From: Flavobacterium sp. CS20
Lineage (GTDB): Bacteria > Bacteroidota > Bacteroidia > Flavobacteriales > Flavobacteriaceae
Reading direction: 5' to 3'
Length of the DNA: 64,000 nucleotides
NCBI RefSeq assembly: GCF_018080005.1
Contig: NZ_CP073015.1
Span: forward strand, 1,736,001-1,800,000
Shown one piece after another: positions 9,151-17,100 of the stretch. The notes under the pieces are model-generated. The model had not been told where the DNA came from, ran no database searches, and saw nothing but the letters and a program-made list of their open reading frames with translations. The translations under genes were made by a program, and so were the position numbers. How positions within the stretch are numbered: position 1 is the stretch's first letter; every line of letters starts with the position of its first letter.

Positions 9151-10177
9151 TAATAGTGTTTAATTTGTCCTTATCTATAATGACATCATCTTTCTCAATA
9201 CTAATCCCTGCACTCTGCAAATCAACATAATTATCTTCTTCACTCCACTTACTAATATAAGGATTATACTCACATTCTCTTTCATGGTAATAGAATTTTT
9301 TACCCTTGATTGGAGGTCTATTATCATTACAAAACCTCCTAAATTCACAATCTTTACAAACAATAATCTTATCTTTTGTTACTCTCCAGTATTCAATAAA
9401 TTTTTCATCCCTTAATAACTTAATTGAATTTAAACTATCTAGATCTGATAAATGATTATAAATATAGTCAGATTCTTTACTATTTTTGATTTCAGTATTT
9501 CTTCCTATAAATAATTTATCACTATAATAAGTGTTTTTTTCTATAGACTCAAAATAAACACTCAAATCATTTGTTATCTTCGATTCCTTTATTCCATTAG
9601 GTCTGAACATTCTATTATTGAAGCTATGGTAATCATCAACAATCTTTTTGTTAGTATTGTTATTAATAATATAAATCCGATTGTCTTTGCTTATAGACTT
9701 AAATAAATATTCATATTCAGTAAAACCAGTTTCAAAGGTTAAATCTATACAATCTATTTCTAATTCATCAATAAAAGCAATAAGACAGTCAATAGATTTT
9801 AGATTTGAGAATTCTGAAAATACAACATTTAGTTGTCCAAACAACATTCTATTTAATAGTAGTTTACCAAGTTGAAAAGATACAGCTTCTGAAAGTTCTA
9901 TAACACATATCTTAAAGTCAAAGGGAAAATCAATAATCCCTCTTAGATCAGAAAAGTTTCTTAAATTATTATTATCTACATCGATAAGAAGTTCGTTTTC
10001 TAATAAAAAATTATATTCGTCAGTCGATAAATCTTCAACTTTAAAAGTAAAATTATTACTATTTAATTTTTCATAGAAAGAGTTAGGCACAAAAAAAATA
10101 TCATTTTTTAAGGAGTCAAATACTAAAGTCCTATTATGACCTTTTGTAAAAAAAACGTTTTTAAATATACTTTTCAT
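9131..10177 (-). CDS. gwsS: Grasp-with-SPASM peptide maturase GwsS
   Basis: A 348-aa protein matching in layout the SPASM-domain maturase of grasp-with-spasm RiPP systems. The SPASM cysteines sit near the C terminus: Cys274, Cys277 and Cys283 (CKDCEFRRFC) and Cys302 (ECEYNPYISKW). I see no CxxxCxxC radical-SAM motif anywhere; around residue 90, where it might lie, there is a single Cys (FKICVIELSEAV). So this is probably a SPASM protein that has lost SAM chemistry and may bind the precursor or an Fe-S cluster. Its start overlaps the 49-aa ORF stop as ATGA, and its stop overlaps the exporter start by 20 bases. The exact reaction is not known to me. Confidence 0.85.
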   Translation of the reverse strand: MKSIFKNVFFTKGHNRTLVFDSLKNDIFFVPNSFYEKLNSNNFTFKVEDLSTDEYNFLLENELLIDVDNNNLRNFSDLRGIIDFPFDFKICVIELSEAVSFQLGKLLLNRMLFGQLNVVFSEFSNLKSIDCLIAFIDELEIDCIDLTFETGFTEYEYLFKSISKDNRIYIINNNTNKKIVDDYHSFNNRMFRPNGIKESKITNDLSVYFESIEKNTYYSDKLFIGRNTEIKNSKESDYIYNHLSDLDSLNSIKLLRDEKFIEYWRVTKDKIIVCKDCEFRRFCNDNRPPIKGKKFYYHERECEYNPYISKWSEEDNYVDLQSAGISIEKDDVIIDKDKLNTINEYIWD

Positions 10178-10323
10178 TTATAGTAAGTTTTATAGAAACA
10201 ACACATAATTCTAATCTTATGTTCTGATGTTTTAGAAATACTAGATTTTCGATTTTGAGTCTTAACCTTAGTGATTTTCTTGCTCTCTAATTCATTTAAT
10301 ATTAAAGGGACTTTATTTTTCAT
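10174..10323 (-). CDS. Unrecognised 49-aa basic ORF between gwsG and gwsS
   Basis: ATG at 10323, TGA at 10174-10176. It starts four bases after the gwsG stop and its stop overlaps the gwsS start (ATGA), so it fills the only gap in the operon and has the spacing of a translated gene. The product is short and very basic, beginning MKNKVPLILNELESKKITKV and ending IMCCFYKTYYK, with a CC pair and no membrane segment. The start vaguely resembles leaders of Bacteroidota RiPP precursors (L-x-LN-x-L), but there is no GG cleavage site. It may be a small partner of the maturases or a fourth, unusual precursor. No function can be assigned. Confidence 0.6.
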   Translation of the reverse strand: MKNKVPLILNELESKKITKVKTQNRKSSISKTSEHKIRIMCCFYKTYYK

Positions 10324-10327
10324 ATTG

Positions 10328-11266
10328 TTATAAGTATTCTGCTATTTGCTTAAAAATACCATAATTACATGGTAATTCTACTTGTTCAAATTGACCTACA
10401 GGATTAATCTCAAATAGTACATACTCACCATTCTTGGTGTATGCAATATCTAAACTGCCAGAGTTTAGATTTACCTCATCAAATAGTTTTAACAGTTTTT
10501 CTTCGAATTCAACTGGTAATTTATATGGAACTACTCTATTAGGGTTATCAAGATCATAATTTCTAAAGTCTAACTCCGTTTTCGGATTAGACTGAGAAAA
10601 TATAACACTGCTAAAAAATTTTCTATTAAAAAAAAATGTACGTATTTCAAATTTTTTATCAATCTCATTTTGAATTAAAGAGTGCTGAAAAGCTTTTTTT
10701 TTCATATCAACTCTTTTTGTAGTTGAGAAATATCTATAACCATCCTTTTCAATAAGCAAATCTCCGATTGGTTTAGTTATATAGCTATTATTTTGATTCA
10801 AATCATTTATATCGTCCGTTACAAATGTATTTGGTATATTTATATTAAGATTTTTTGCTTTATCTAAAACGATTAACTTGTTAATATTGTTATCATAATG
10901 ATTATTTAACTTACTTATTTTGGATAATTGGTTTTCAAAAAATTCACACACCTTTTTGAGCTCATCTTTTAAAAACAAATTTACCTTATCTGATATATCT
11001 TTTTTGTTATATTCAAATTCAACACCGTAATACATCTTGAAATTCAAATTAGATCTCCTATACCAATATGATGTAAACTCTGACAAATAATATTTTTTAT
11101 CATCGATCGCAAAATGTATATCAATTTCTTTATTATTTAAAATAATTTTTAAGATTGTAATTGAATTCTTATTTGAAATCCTAATAAATTTCTTTTTTAA
11201 GTAGGCAAGCCAATAACAAACAACGTCAGTTGTTGGTTCATGTTCATCACTACATATTAGTATCAT
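10328..11266 (-). CDS. gwsG: Grasp-with-SPASM ATP-grasp peptide maturase GwsG
   Basis: A 312-aa ATP-grasp ligase. Seen: an N-terminal preATP-grasp part with the WYRRSN motif (about residue 68), central ATP-grasp residues YITKPIGDLL and FEIRTFFFNRKFFS, and the C-terminal metal/ATP site SLDIAYTKNGEYVLFEINP (to about residue 289) followed by VGQF and PCNYG. The close of the protein matches GwsG as I know it. Relatives such as microviridin ligases join Asp/Glu side chains to Thr/Ser or Lys side chains, making ester or amide macrocycles in a leader-dependent way. Its likely substrates are the three GwsA peptides upstream, whose cores are rich in Thr, Ser, Asp and Glu. It starts two bases after the preceding gene. 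Confidence 0.88.
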   Translation of the reverse strand: MILICSDEHEPTTDVVCYWLAYLKKKFIRISNKNSITILKIILNNKEIDIHFAIDDKKYYLSEFTSYWYRRSNLNFKMYYGVEFEYNKKDISDKVNLFLKDELKKVCEFFENQLSKISKLNNHYDNNINKLIVLDKAKNLNINIPNTFVTDDINDLNQNNSYITKPIGDLLIEKDGYRYFSTTKRVDMKKKAFQHSLIQNEIDKKFEIRTFFFNRKFFSSVIFSQSNPKTELDFRNYDLDNPNRVVPYKLPVEFEEKLLKLFDEVNLNSGSLDIAYTKNGEYVLFEINPVGQFEQVELPCNYGIFKQIAEYL

Positions 11267-11268
11267 AG

Positions 11269-12276
11269 TTAATTGTCATTTATATAGTTGCTGGGCAAAT
11301 CCCATCCGACTTGTTTATAAAAGGTTTTTAAATCAATAAGCCAATAGCGATTTCTTAAAGAATCAACTTTTTGTGGATATAATAAATCCATGCTTTTAAT
11401 TTTTTTTGTTTCAATGTCATAAATGGTTTTTGTTCCAAGCACTGATTTATCCTTACTAACATACCACGAAATATAGTGGTCATATATGCTCCCATATGTT
11501 CTTGGGCTAATATTTCCCCTCTCTACCTCTTTCCATAGTAAATCAATAAACTCCTTAGCATCAGCTTTATTAAAGAATCCAGCTACAGCATGATTAAGGA
11601 TTAAACCAATAGTTTGAGGATTAAATCTTCTACATTTCGTCCGATAAGGGAATTTTTCATCTCTTAATAGATCCAACAAAATATAACTGTTACCGGAATA
11701 CAAATATTTACTCATAGCGCTTCTAACAGTATCGCTTAATTCTGCTTTGGGTAATAGCTTAAGCCTAGATGTTTGGCTGTAATATTCATGCTGTAAAATA
11801 TCTTCAAAAAGTTGATTTTGAATTTCATCAATTTGACTAATAAAATAATTTCTCTCTTCTCTTAAAATGTTTATGTATTTTTCGTAGAAGTATTTTTGAA
11901 ATTTATTGAAATCATTTAATGAATCATTTGAATCAATAAAGTCGAAATCATAAGAAATAGATAACATATCTTTTAATTCTATACTATCTTCTTCGAACTG
12001 GTATCCTGATCTAATAGCTTTTCTAAAATATTCCAAAGATGATTTTTTATCATTGTCCAAAAAATAATAAAATGATAATGACATCAGATCCTTAGGAAAG
12101 GGATTTTTATTTTCAAATGCTTGTCTATAATATTGAATTTTGCTTTCTAAGTCGGCATATTCAATTGATTTTGATTTATTAATTTGTTCATGGTATTTTT
12201 CAAAATTAATATCTTGTGCAGAACAAGAACAATAACAAATTAAATAAAATAAATAAGAAAAAAGTATTTTTTTCAT
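11269..12276 (-). CDS. Secreted TPR-like protein of the RiPP locus
   Basis: A 335-aa protein with a signal peptide (MKKILFSYLFYLICYCSCSAQ, cut near AQ|D; the Cys residues before Ala could also suggest a lipobox). The first third looks like helical repeats of the TPR kind (YYFLDNDKKSSLEYFRKAI). The rest is helical and unrecognised. I start it at the Met at 12276 right after the attenuator hairpin; the frame is open 114 bases further, but that would run through the terminator and the end of gwsA. Proteins of this sort accompany grasp-with-spasm genes in other Bacteroidota. It acts outside the cytoplasm, perhaps in immunity or product handling; that is inference. Confidence 0.7.
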   Translation of the reverse strand: MKKILFSYLFYLICYCSCSAQDINFEKYHEQINKSKSIEYADLESKIQYYRQAFENKNPFPKDLMSLSFYYFLDNDKKSSLEYFRKAIRSGYQFEEDSIELKDMLSISYDFDFIDSNDSLNDFNKFQKYFYEKYINILREERNYFISQIDEIQNQLFEDILQHEYYSQTSRLKLLPKAELSDTVRSAMSKYLYSGNSYILLDLLRDEKFPYRTKCRRFNPQTIGLILNHAVAGFFNKADAKEFIDLLWKEVERGNISPRTYGSIYDHYISWYVSKDKSVLGTKTIYDIETKKIKSMDLLYPQKVDSLRNRYWLIDLKTFYKQVGWDLPSNYINDN

Positions 12277-12307
12277 AAAAAAAGAAAACAGCCAAAAATG
12301 GCTGTTC
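12277..12307 (-). terminator. Terminator/attenuator between precursors and maturase genes
   Basis: On the minus strand AACAGCCA, loop TTTT, TGGCTGTT is followed by TTCTTTTTTT and then directly by the ATG of the next gene. This is an intrinsic terminator. Because the downstream genes have no gap for another promoter, it likely acts as a leaky attenuator that lets precursor mRNA exceed maturase mRNA. Confidence 0.8.
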
Positions 12308-12328
12308 AAAATTTGATTAATTACAATA

Positions 12329-12565
12329 TCATGCTGAGAAGCTAGCCTCGATGGTAGGGTCTGGCCAGTCCGCTGAACCTTCACCAACACTAGTATCTGG
12401 ATTATCTAATCCAGTTTTACCGCCATTTTTGTCTAATGTCTGAAAACTAATATCATACGTATCATTTCCAGCGTTAGTATCTGAATTCACAGATGTGTTG
12501 AAACCACCTATTAATGAATTCTGCTCACTTTTGTTTATTTTAAATTTTTTAAATTTATTATACAT
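12329..12565 (-). CDS. gwsA: GwsA-type RiPP precursor peptide (third in operon)
   Basis: A 78-aa peptide. Leader MYNKFKKFKINKSEQNSLIGG ends in a double glycine (residues 20-21), the cutting site for the C39 peptidase. The 57-residue core is rich in Thr, Ser, Asp, Gly and Asn and contains SVNSDTNAGNDTYDISFQT and TSVGEGSADWPDP. It shares the pattern SDT-x(3)-GDxYDIxFQTxD and TSVGEGSxD with the first precursor (12867-13112). No Cys is present, so the chemistry should involve acidic and hydroxyl side chains, as expected for an ATP-grasp enzyme. It is the last precursor before the attenuator. Confidence 0.85.
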   Translation of the reverse strand: MYNKFKKFKINKSEQNSLIGGFNTSVNSDTNAGNDTYDISFQTLDKNGGKTGLDNPDTSVGEGSADWPDPTIEASFSA

Positions 12566-12592
12566 AATTTTTTAATTATAATTTGTTAAATT

Positions 12593-12838
12593 TTAACTCA
12601 TAGTAAAACTACTACTTATTCCAGGAAGTGGCTTATCCGTTGTGTTATCACCACTACTAGTATCATGACTGTCATTATAGATTCCATCAGGTTCATGAGT
12701 TTTTGTTATGACATCATACTGAGATCCAGCTCCTAATGTATCTTGCCCGTTTTCAGTGTAATTTCCGCCAATAAGCGAATTAAGTTGATTCTCTTTAAGT
12801 TCAAACTTTTCGAATAGATTAAATTTTTGGTTTTTCAT
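12593..12838 (-). CDS. gwsA: GwsA-type RiPP precursor peptide (second in operon, divergent core)
   Basis: An 81-aa peptide with the leader MKNQKFNLFEKFELKENQ and LNSLIGG ending at residues 24-25. Leader features FxKFxLK and SLIGG are shared with the other precursors. The core is clearly different: DTLGAGSQYDVITKTHEP, then HDTSSGDNTTDKPLPG. It keeps a QYDV/YDI element and a DTSxGD element but lacks TSVGEGS. No Cys. A separate product from the same enzymes is likely. Confidence 0.85.
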   Translation of the reverse strand: MKNQKFNLFEKFELKENQLNSLIGGNYTENGQDTLGAGSQYDVITKTHEPDGIYNDSHDTSSGDNTTDKPLPGISSSFTMS

Positions 12839-12866
12839 GTTTACATTATTTAATTAATTATGATTT

Positions 12867-13112
12867 CTAATTTGCAGAGATTGTAAAATTCAACTTATCA
12901 CTAGGATAATCTCTTGAACCTTCGCCTACGCTAGTAGAGCTATTATCTAATTCAGTAGGTTCACCTTGACTATCATAAGTCTGAAATTCTATATCGTATA
13001 CATCACCACTTTGGCTTGTATCACTTGAGACACTTGTCAATCCTCCTCCAAAGAGTTCTTTAATCCTAGTTGGTTTTATTTTGAATTTTTCAAAGTTTTT
13101 GTAATTTTCCAT
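12867..13112 (-). CDS. gwsA: GwsA-type RiPP precursor peptide (first in operon)
   Basis: An 81-aa peptide, promoter-proximal. Leader MENYKNFEKFKIKPTRIKEL plus FGG, with GG at 22-23 and a further Gly after it. The core contains SSDTSQSGDVYDIEFQTYD, LDNSSTSVGEGSRDYPS and a polar tail. About half of the core positions match the third precursor, so the two are paralogues from a local duplication. The conserved acidic and Thr/Ser positions (SDT, GD, YD, TSVGEGS-D) are the best candidates for the residues joined by GwsG. No Cys. Confidence 0.85.
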   Translation of the reverse strand: MENYKNFEKFKIKPTRIKELFGGGLTSVSSDTSQSGDVYDIEFQTYDSQGEPTELDNSSTSVGEGSRDYPSDKLNFTISAN

Positions 13113-13211
13113 GAGATAATAATTAAAAATTTATTTCAGTTAAGCCTATTTTATAAGTTTTAAATTAATACTTTGCTAAATTAAAAAAAATCAGAATAAA
13201 ATTAATTTTTT

Positions 13212-13245
13212 ATATTGCAATTTGTTTTGCAAATTAATGCAATAT
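13212..13245. promoter_or_regulatory. Palindromic operator candidate in the gws/XRE divergent gap
   Basis: ATATTGCA (13212-13219) and TGCAATAT (13238-13245) are perfect inverted repeats; inside them lie ATTTG and CAAAT, giving a larger dyad over 34 bases. It ends eight bases before the XRE start and about 100 bases upstream of the first precursor. That placement fits autoregulation by the XRE protein and control of the RiPP operon. Confidence 0.55.
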
Positions 13246-13253
13246 AGTGAATC

Positions 13254-13601
13254 ATGCAAAAAACAAAACTCATTACCACCCGAAAACAAAAAGGTTTTTC
13301 TCAGCAACAGTTAGCAGATTACCTCTGTATGAATGTATCGAGTTATAACCGAAGAGAAAAAGGCATCTCTCATATCAGACCAGATGAATGGATGAAATTG
13401 GCGGATATACTGGAAGTCAATTTAGATGAGATTTATGAGCATGATGCCCGTTACCATATAGATTGTAAAGATCAGTCGGTTGGCATTGGAGTTAACAATG
13501 GAACAAATAATGTTTATACCGTTCCTAAAGCATTACTCGATTCACAGCAAAAGTATATAGAATTGCTGGAGGCGAGGATTAAGAAGCTTGAAGAAGATTA
13601 A
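13254..13601 (+). CDS. XRE-family transcriptional regulator
   Basis: A 115-aa regulator. An HTH_3 domain fills residues 5-62 (KGFSQQQLADYLCMNVSSY is the helix-turn-helix), followed by VNLDEIYEHD, a linker, and a C-terminal helix likely to form a coiled coil (DSQQKYIELLEARIKKLEED). It is divergent from the three precursor genes, with a 141-base shared gap that holds a strong palindrome, so it probably controls the RiPP operon and itself. No sensor domain is visible. Confidence 0.85.
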   Translation: MQKTKLITTRKQKGFSQQQLADYLCMNVSSYNRREKGISHIRPDEWMKLADILEVNLDEIYEHDARYHIDCKDQSVGIGVNNGTNNVYTVPKALLDSQQKYIELLEARIKKLEED

Positions 13602-13603
13602 TG

Positions 13604-13664
13604 TGCTAATTTGGTAATGTGCTAATGTGGTAATTGGGTAATTTGGTAATTTGGTAATTTGAAA
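13604..13664. repeat. Degenerate 9-base tandem repeat (GGTAATTTG)
   Basis: Units such as GGTAATGTG, GGTAATTGG, GGTAATTTG, GGTAATTTG and GGTAATTTG follow each other just after the XRE stop. The rest of the gap to thrS (13665-13790) is AT-rich with no gene. Confidence 0.7.
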
Positions 13665-13797
13665 ATGTAAAGATGTAGCAATAAATCATTATCATTATAG
13701 CATAATTATTTTTAAAGCTTTAAAAAAACTTAGAATCATTTAAAATTTATAATTCAAAATTTCCTACACCAAATCCAACCAAAACTCAACACTTGAT

Positions 13798-13805
13798 TAT
13801 CTTTG
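13798..13805 (+). promoter_or_regulatory. -7 promoter box of the thrS operon
   Basis: TATCTTTG matches the Bacteroidota -7 consensus TAnnTTTG and lies 19 bases before the thrS ATG. No clear -33 TTG at the right distance. Confidence 0.5.
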
Positions 13806-13823
13806 CCTAAAATTTTAAAATAA

Positions 13824-15763
13824 ATGATCAATATAACTTTACCTGATGGTAGTGTCAAACCAATGGAAAGTGGCTCAACACCCTTTGATGTCGCACAAAG
13901 TATAAGCCACGGACTGGCAAGAAATGTCATTTCAGCCTCGTATAATGGTAAAACCGTTGAAACCTCAACACCTTTAAATGAAGACGGAAAATTAGTGCTT
14001 TATACCTTTGATAATAAAGAAGGTAAAAAAGCCCTTTGGCACTCGGCAAGACACTTGATGGCACAAGCCATTTTAAAGTTTTATCCTAAAGCCAAGCTTA
14101 CTATTGGTCCAGCCATTGATCAAGGCTTTTATTACGATATTGATTTTGGAGAAGACAGTATTTCTGAAAAAGATTTTCCGAAAATTGAAAAACAAATTTT
14201 AGAAACTGCTCGACAAAAACATGAATTTCAGTTGCGCGAGGTCTCAAAAGAAGAAGCTTTAGAGTACTACAAAAATAATCCTTTCAAAACTGAATTGATT
14301 GAAAACTTAGAAGACGGCGAAATCACCTTTTGTGATCACGACGATTTCACCGATTTATGCCGTGGCGGTCATATTCCTCATACAGGATTTATTAAAGCGG
14401 TTAAACTTCTGACTGCTGCTGGTGCATATTGGCGAGGTGATGAAACCAACCCTCAACTTACAAGAGTCTATGGCATTGCTTTTCCTAAGCAAAAGATGTT
14501 GAAAGAGTATCTTGATATGTTGGAAGAGGCCTAAAAAAGAGACCACAGAAAACTGGGTAAAGCTCTTGAGTTATTCACATTTTCGCAAAAAGTAGGTCAA
14601 GGTTTACCACTTTGGCTACCAAAAGGAGCAGACTACGTGAACGTCTTGAAAATTTTCTGAAAGATGCCCAACAAATAGCAGGTTACGAGCAAGTGATCTC
14701 GCCACATATTGGTCACAAAGATTTATATGTCACTTCTGGACACTACGAAAAATATGGCGAAGACAGCTTCCGACCTATTACAACACCAAAAGAGGATGAA
14801 GAATTTCTTCTAAAACCTATGAATTGCCCGCACCACTGCGAAATTTATAATTCAGCGACGTGGAGTTATAAAGATTTACCCAAACGTTATGCCGAATTTG
14901 GCACCGTTTACCGCTATGAACAAAGTGGCGAACTTCATGGTCTAACAAGAGTTAGAGGTTTTACACAAGATGATGCCCATATTTTCTGCACACCAGACCA
15001 ACTTGATGAAGAATTCAAAAAGGTAATCGATCTTGTACTCTATGTCTTTGGCTCACTTGGTTTTGAAAACTTCACGGCACAAGTCTCGCTGAGAGATCCT
15101 GATAACAAAGAAAAATACATCGGTTCTGAAGACAACTGGAAAAAAGCAGAAGATGCCATCCTGAAAGCCGCCAAAGAAAAACATCTAAATTACCACATAG
15201 AAACAGGAGAAGCGGCATTTTACGGTCCAAAATTAGACTTTATGGTTAAAGATGCCTTGCATCGCGAATGGCAACTCGGCACAATACAAGTTGATTACAA
15301 TCTCCCTGAACGCTTTGATTTGACTTACAAAGGAGCAGATAATGAATTGCATAGACCTGTGATGATTCACCGAGCACCGTTCGGTAGTATGGAGCGCTTT
15401 ATAGCTATTTTATTAGAGCACACTGCAGGCAACTTCCCGCTTTGGTTAACCAATGAGCAAGCTATCATATTATCAATCAGTGAGAAATATGAAAATTATT
15501 CTAAAAAAGTTTTAAATTTGCTCAAAAAACACGAAATTCGCGCCCGCATTGATAATAGAAGTGAAACAATGGGTAAAAAAATCCGAGATGCGGAAACCCA
15601 AAAAATCCCTTTTATGATCATTGTAGGAGAAAATGAAGTTGATAACCAGAGCGTTTCAATTAGAAAACACGGTGGAGAAGATTTAGGAGAAATGAGTGTC
15701 AATGATTTTTCTGAATTAATTAATAAAGAAGTTAATGCGCAAAAACGCACTTTTAACGGATAA
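13824..15763 (+). pseudogene. thrS: Threonyl-tRNA synthetase ThrS with a stop and a frameshift
   Basis: Charges tRNA-Thr. All domains are present: TGS (residues 1-60, TLPDGSVKPMESG), editing domain with HSARHLMAQAI and the CRGGHIPHTG site, the catalytic core (motif-1 region [57 protein letters not shown]) and the anticodon-binding domain. Two lesions break it: TAA at 14532-14534 where relatives have Lys ([12 protein letters not shown]), and a one-base loss near 14631 in GGAGCAGACTACG, after which LRERLENFL continues. With one base restored the gene has 647 codons, a normal size. First gene of thrS-infC-rpmI-rplT. Because thrS is essential, sequencing error or a second copy elsewhere is likely. 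Confidence 0.9.
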
Positions 15764-15788
15764 AGTTTAACTTAAAAACATATAAACA

Positions 15789-16342
15789 ATTAGAAGAAAA
15801 AAAACAAATTACCGTCGTAGAGAAAAACCAGAAGACAAACATCGCATCAACGACAAGATCAGAGCGAAAGAAGTTCGACTTGTAGGCGATAATGTTAAGA
15901 TGGGTGTTTATCCTCTTAAAGAAGCTCTATCAATAGCTGATGAGCAAGGTTTAGATTTGGTTGAAATATCACCAAATGCAGAACCGCCTGTAACAAAAGT
16001 GATGGATTATAAAAAGTTTCTCTACGAGCAAAAAAGAGAGAGAAAAAACTTAAAGCCAAAGCGTCTAAAGTTGTAGTCAAAGAAATTCGTTTCGTACCAA
16101 ACACCGACGATCATGACTACGAGTTTAAAAAGAAAAACGCCATTAAGTTTTTAAAAGACGGTGCTAAGCTCAAAGCCTTTGTATTTTTTAAAGGCAGGTC
16201 AATTGTGTTTAAAGAACAAGGTGAAATCTTATTATTAAGATTAGCTCAAGATTTAGAAGACTATGGTAAGGTTGAACAATTACCAAAACTTGAAGGTAAG
16301 CGAATGATTATGATGGTTTCGCCAACTTCACAAAAAAAATAA
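15789..16342 (+). pseudogene. infC: Translation initiation factor IF-3 with a one-base frameshift
   Basis: IF-3 keeps the ribosomal subunits apart and checks the start codon. Seen: [18 protein letters not shown], the [12 protein letters not shown] motif, the linker [11 protein letters not shown], then in another frame [33 protein letters not shown] and [13 protein letters not shown]. One A is missing from the A-run at 16030-16036 (A6, where A7 restores [15 protein letters not shown]). Restored length is 184 residues. There is no usable ATG before residue 38, and an in-frame TAA lies two codons above, so the start is probably ATT at 15789, in line with the well-known AUU start of infC in E. 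coli. Confidence 0.88.
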
Positions 16343-16368
16343 AAGCGATAATAATTTAATATATAAAC

Positions 16369-16575
16369 ATGTCAAAAAAAGTAAAATTTAAAACCAAATC
16401 AAGTGCTAAAAAGCGTTTCAAGCTGACTGGAACAGGAAAACTCAAACGCAAACATGCATTTAAAAGTCACATTTTGACTAAAAAATCTAAGAAAAGAAAA
16501 CTTAAGTTAACTCACGATACAATCGTAGATAAATCAGACGAAAAAAACATTAAACAACAACTCGGTTTAAAGTAA
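16369..16575 (+). CDS. rpmI: 50S ribosomal protein L35
   Basis: A 68-aa basic protein with the L35 pattern [20 protein letters not shown], then [19 protein letters not shown]. It lies 26 bases after infC and before rplT, the classic infC-rpmI-rplT order. Intact and of normal length. Confidence 0.97.
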   Translation: MSKKVKFKTKSSAKKRFKLTGTGKLKRKHAFKSHILTKKSKKRKLKLTHDTIVDKSDEKNIKQQLGLK

Positions 16576-16666
16576 ATTTTCGCGGTTAACCCAATTATTA
16601 ACCCTGGAGTATGGCTCATAAAAATGTTTAAAACTTAAACTGCCTACTACAAAAAACAAAAAAATT

Positions 16667-17011
16667 ATGCCAAGATCAACAAATTCAGTCGCTTCAAGAG
16701 CGAGACGTAAAAAAATTATGAAGCTTGCCAAAGGCTATTACGGAAGACGTAAAAACGTTTGGACAGTTGCTAAAAATGCTGTAGAAAAAGGCTTAGTCTA
16801 TGCCTACAGAGATAGAAGAGCAAAAAAGAGAAACTTTAGAAAACTATGGATTGTCAGAATCAACGCTGCCACAAGACAACACGGTATGTCATATTCTCAA
16901 TTTATGGGAAAACTCAAGAAAAGCAACATCGAGCTTAACCGAAAAGTCTTAGCCGACCTTGCTGTTCACAACCCAGATGCTTTCAAAGCTGTAGTCGATA
17001 AAGTCAAATAA
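16667..17011 (+). CDS. rplT: 50S ribosomal protein L20
   Basis: A 114-aa 23S rRNA-binding protein needed early in 50S assembly: [32 protein letters not shown], then [17 protein letters not shown] and [16 protein letters not shown]. Intact. The 91-base gap after rpmI is longer than usual and could hold an L20 autoregulatory site, but I see no clear structure. It ends the operon; a terminator follows. Confidence 0.97.
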   Translation: MPRSTNSVASRARRKKIMKLAKGYYGRRKNVWTVAKNAVEKGLVYAYRDRRAKKRNFRKLWIVRINAATRQHGMSYSQFMGKLKKSNIELNRKVLADLAVHNPDAFKAVVDKVK

Positions 17012-17033
17012 ACTATCAACCTTATTATCGCTT

Positions 17034-17066
17034 AAAGCCCTTTTCATATCGGAAAGGGTTTTTTAA
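17034..17066 (+). terminator. Terminator of thrS-infC-rpmI-rplT
   Basis: AAAGCCCTTTTC, loop ATATC, GGAAAGGGTTTTTT: a GC-cored stem followed by a T run, 23 bases after the rplT stop. Confidence 0.85.
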
Positions 17067-17100
17067 TATCAAGTCAACAAAAATTAATTTTAAATTAAAA

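Noticed and set aside
12277..12390. Longer N terminus for the secreted TPR-like protein
   Set aside because: It would run through the terminator hairpin and the end of a precursor gene; the signal peptide begins at the Met at 12276.
13604..13664. Possible CRISPR-like repeat
   Set aside because: Units are 9 bases without spacers; it is a simple tandem repeat.
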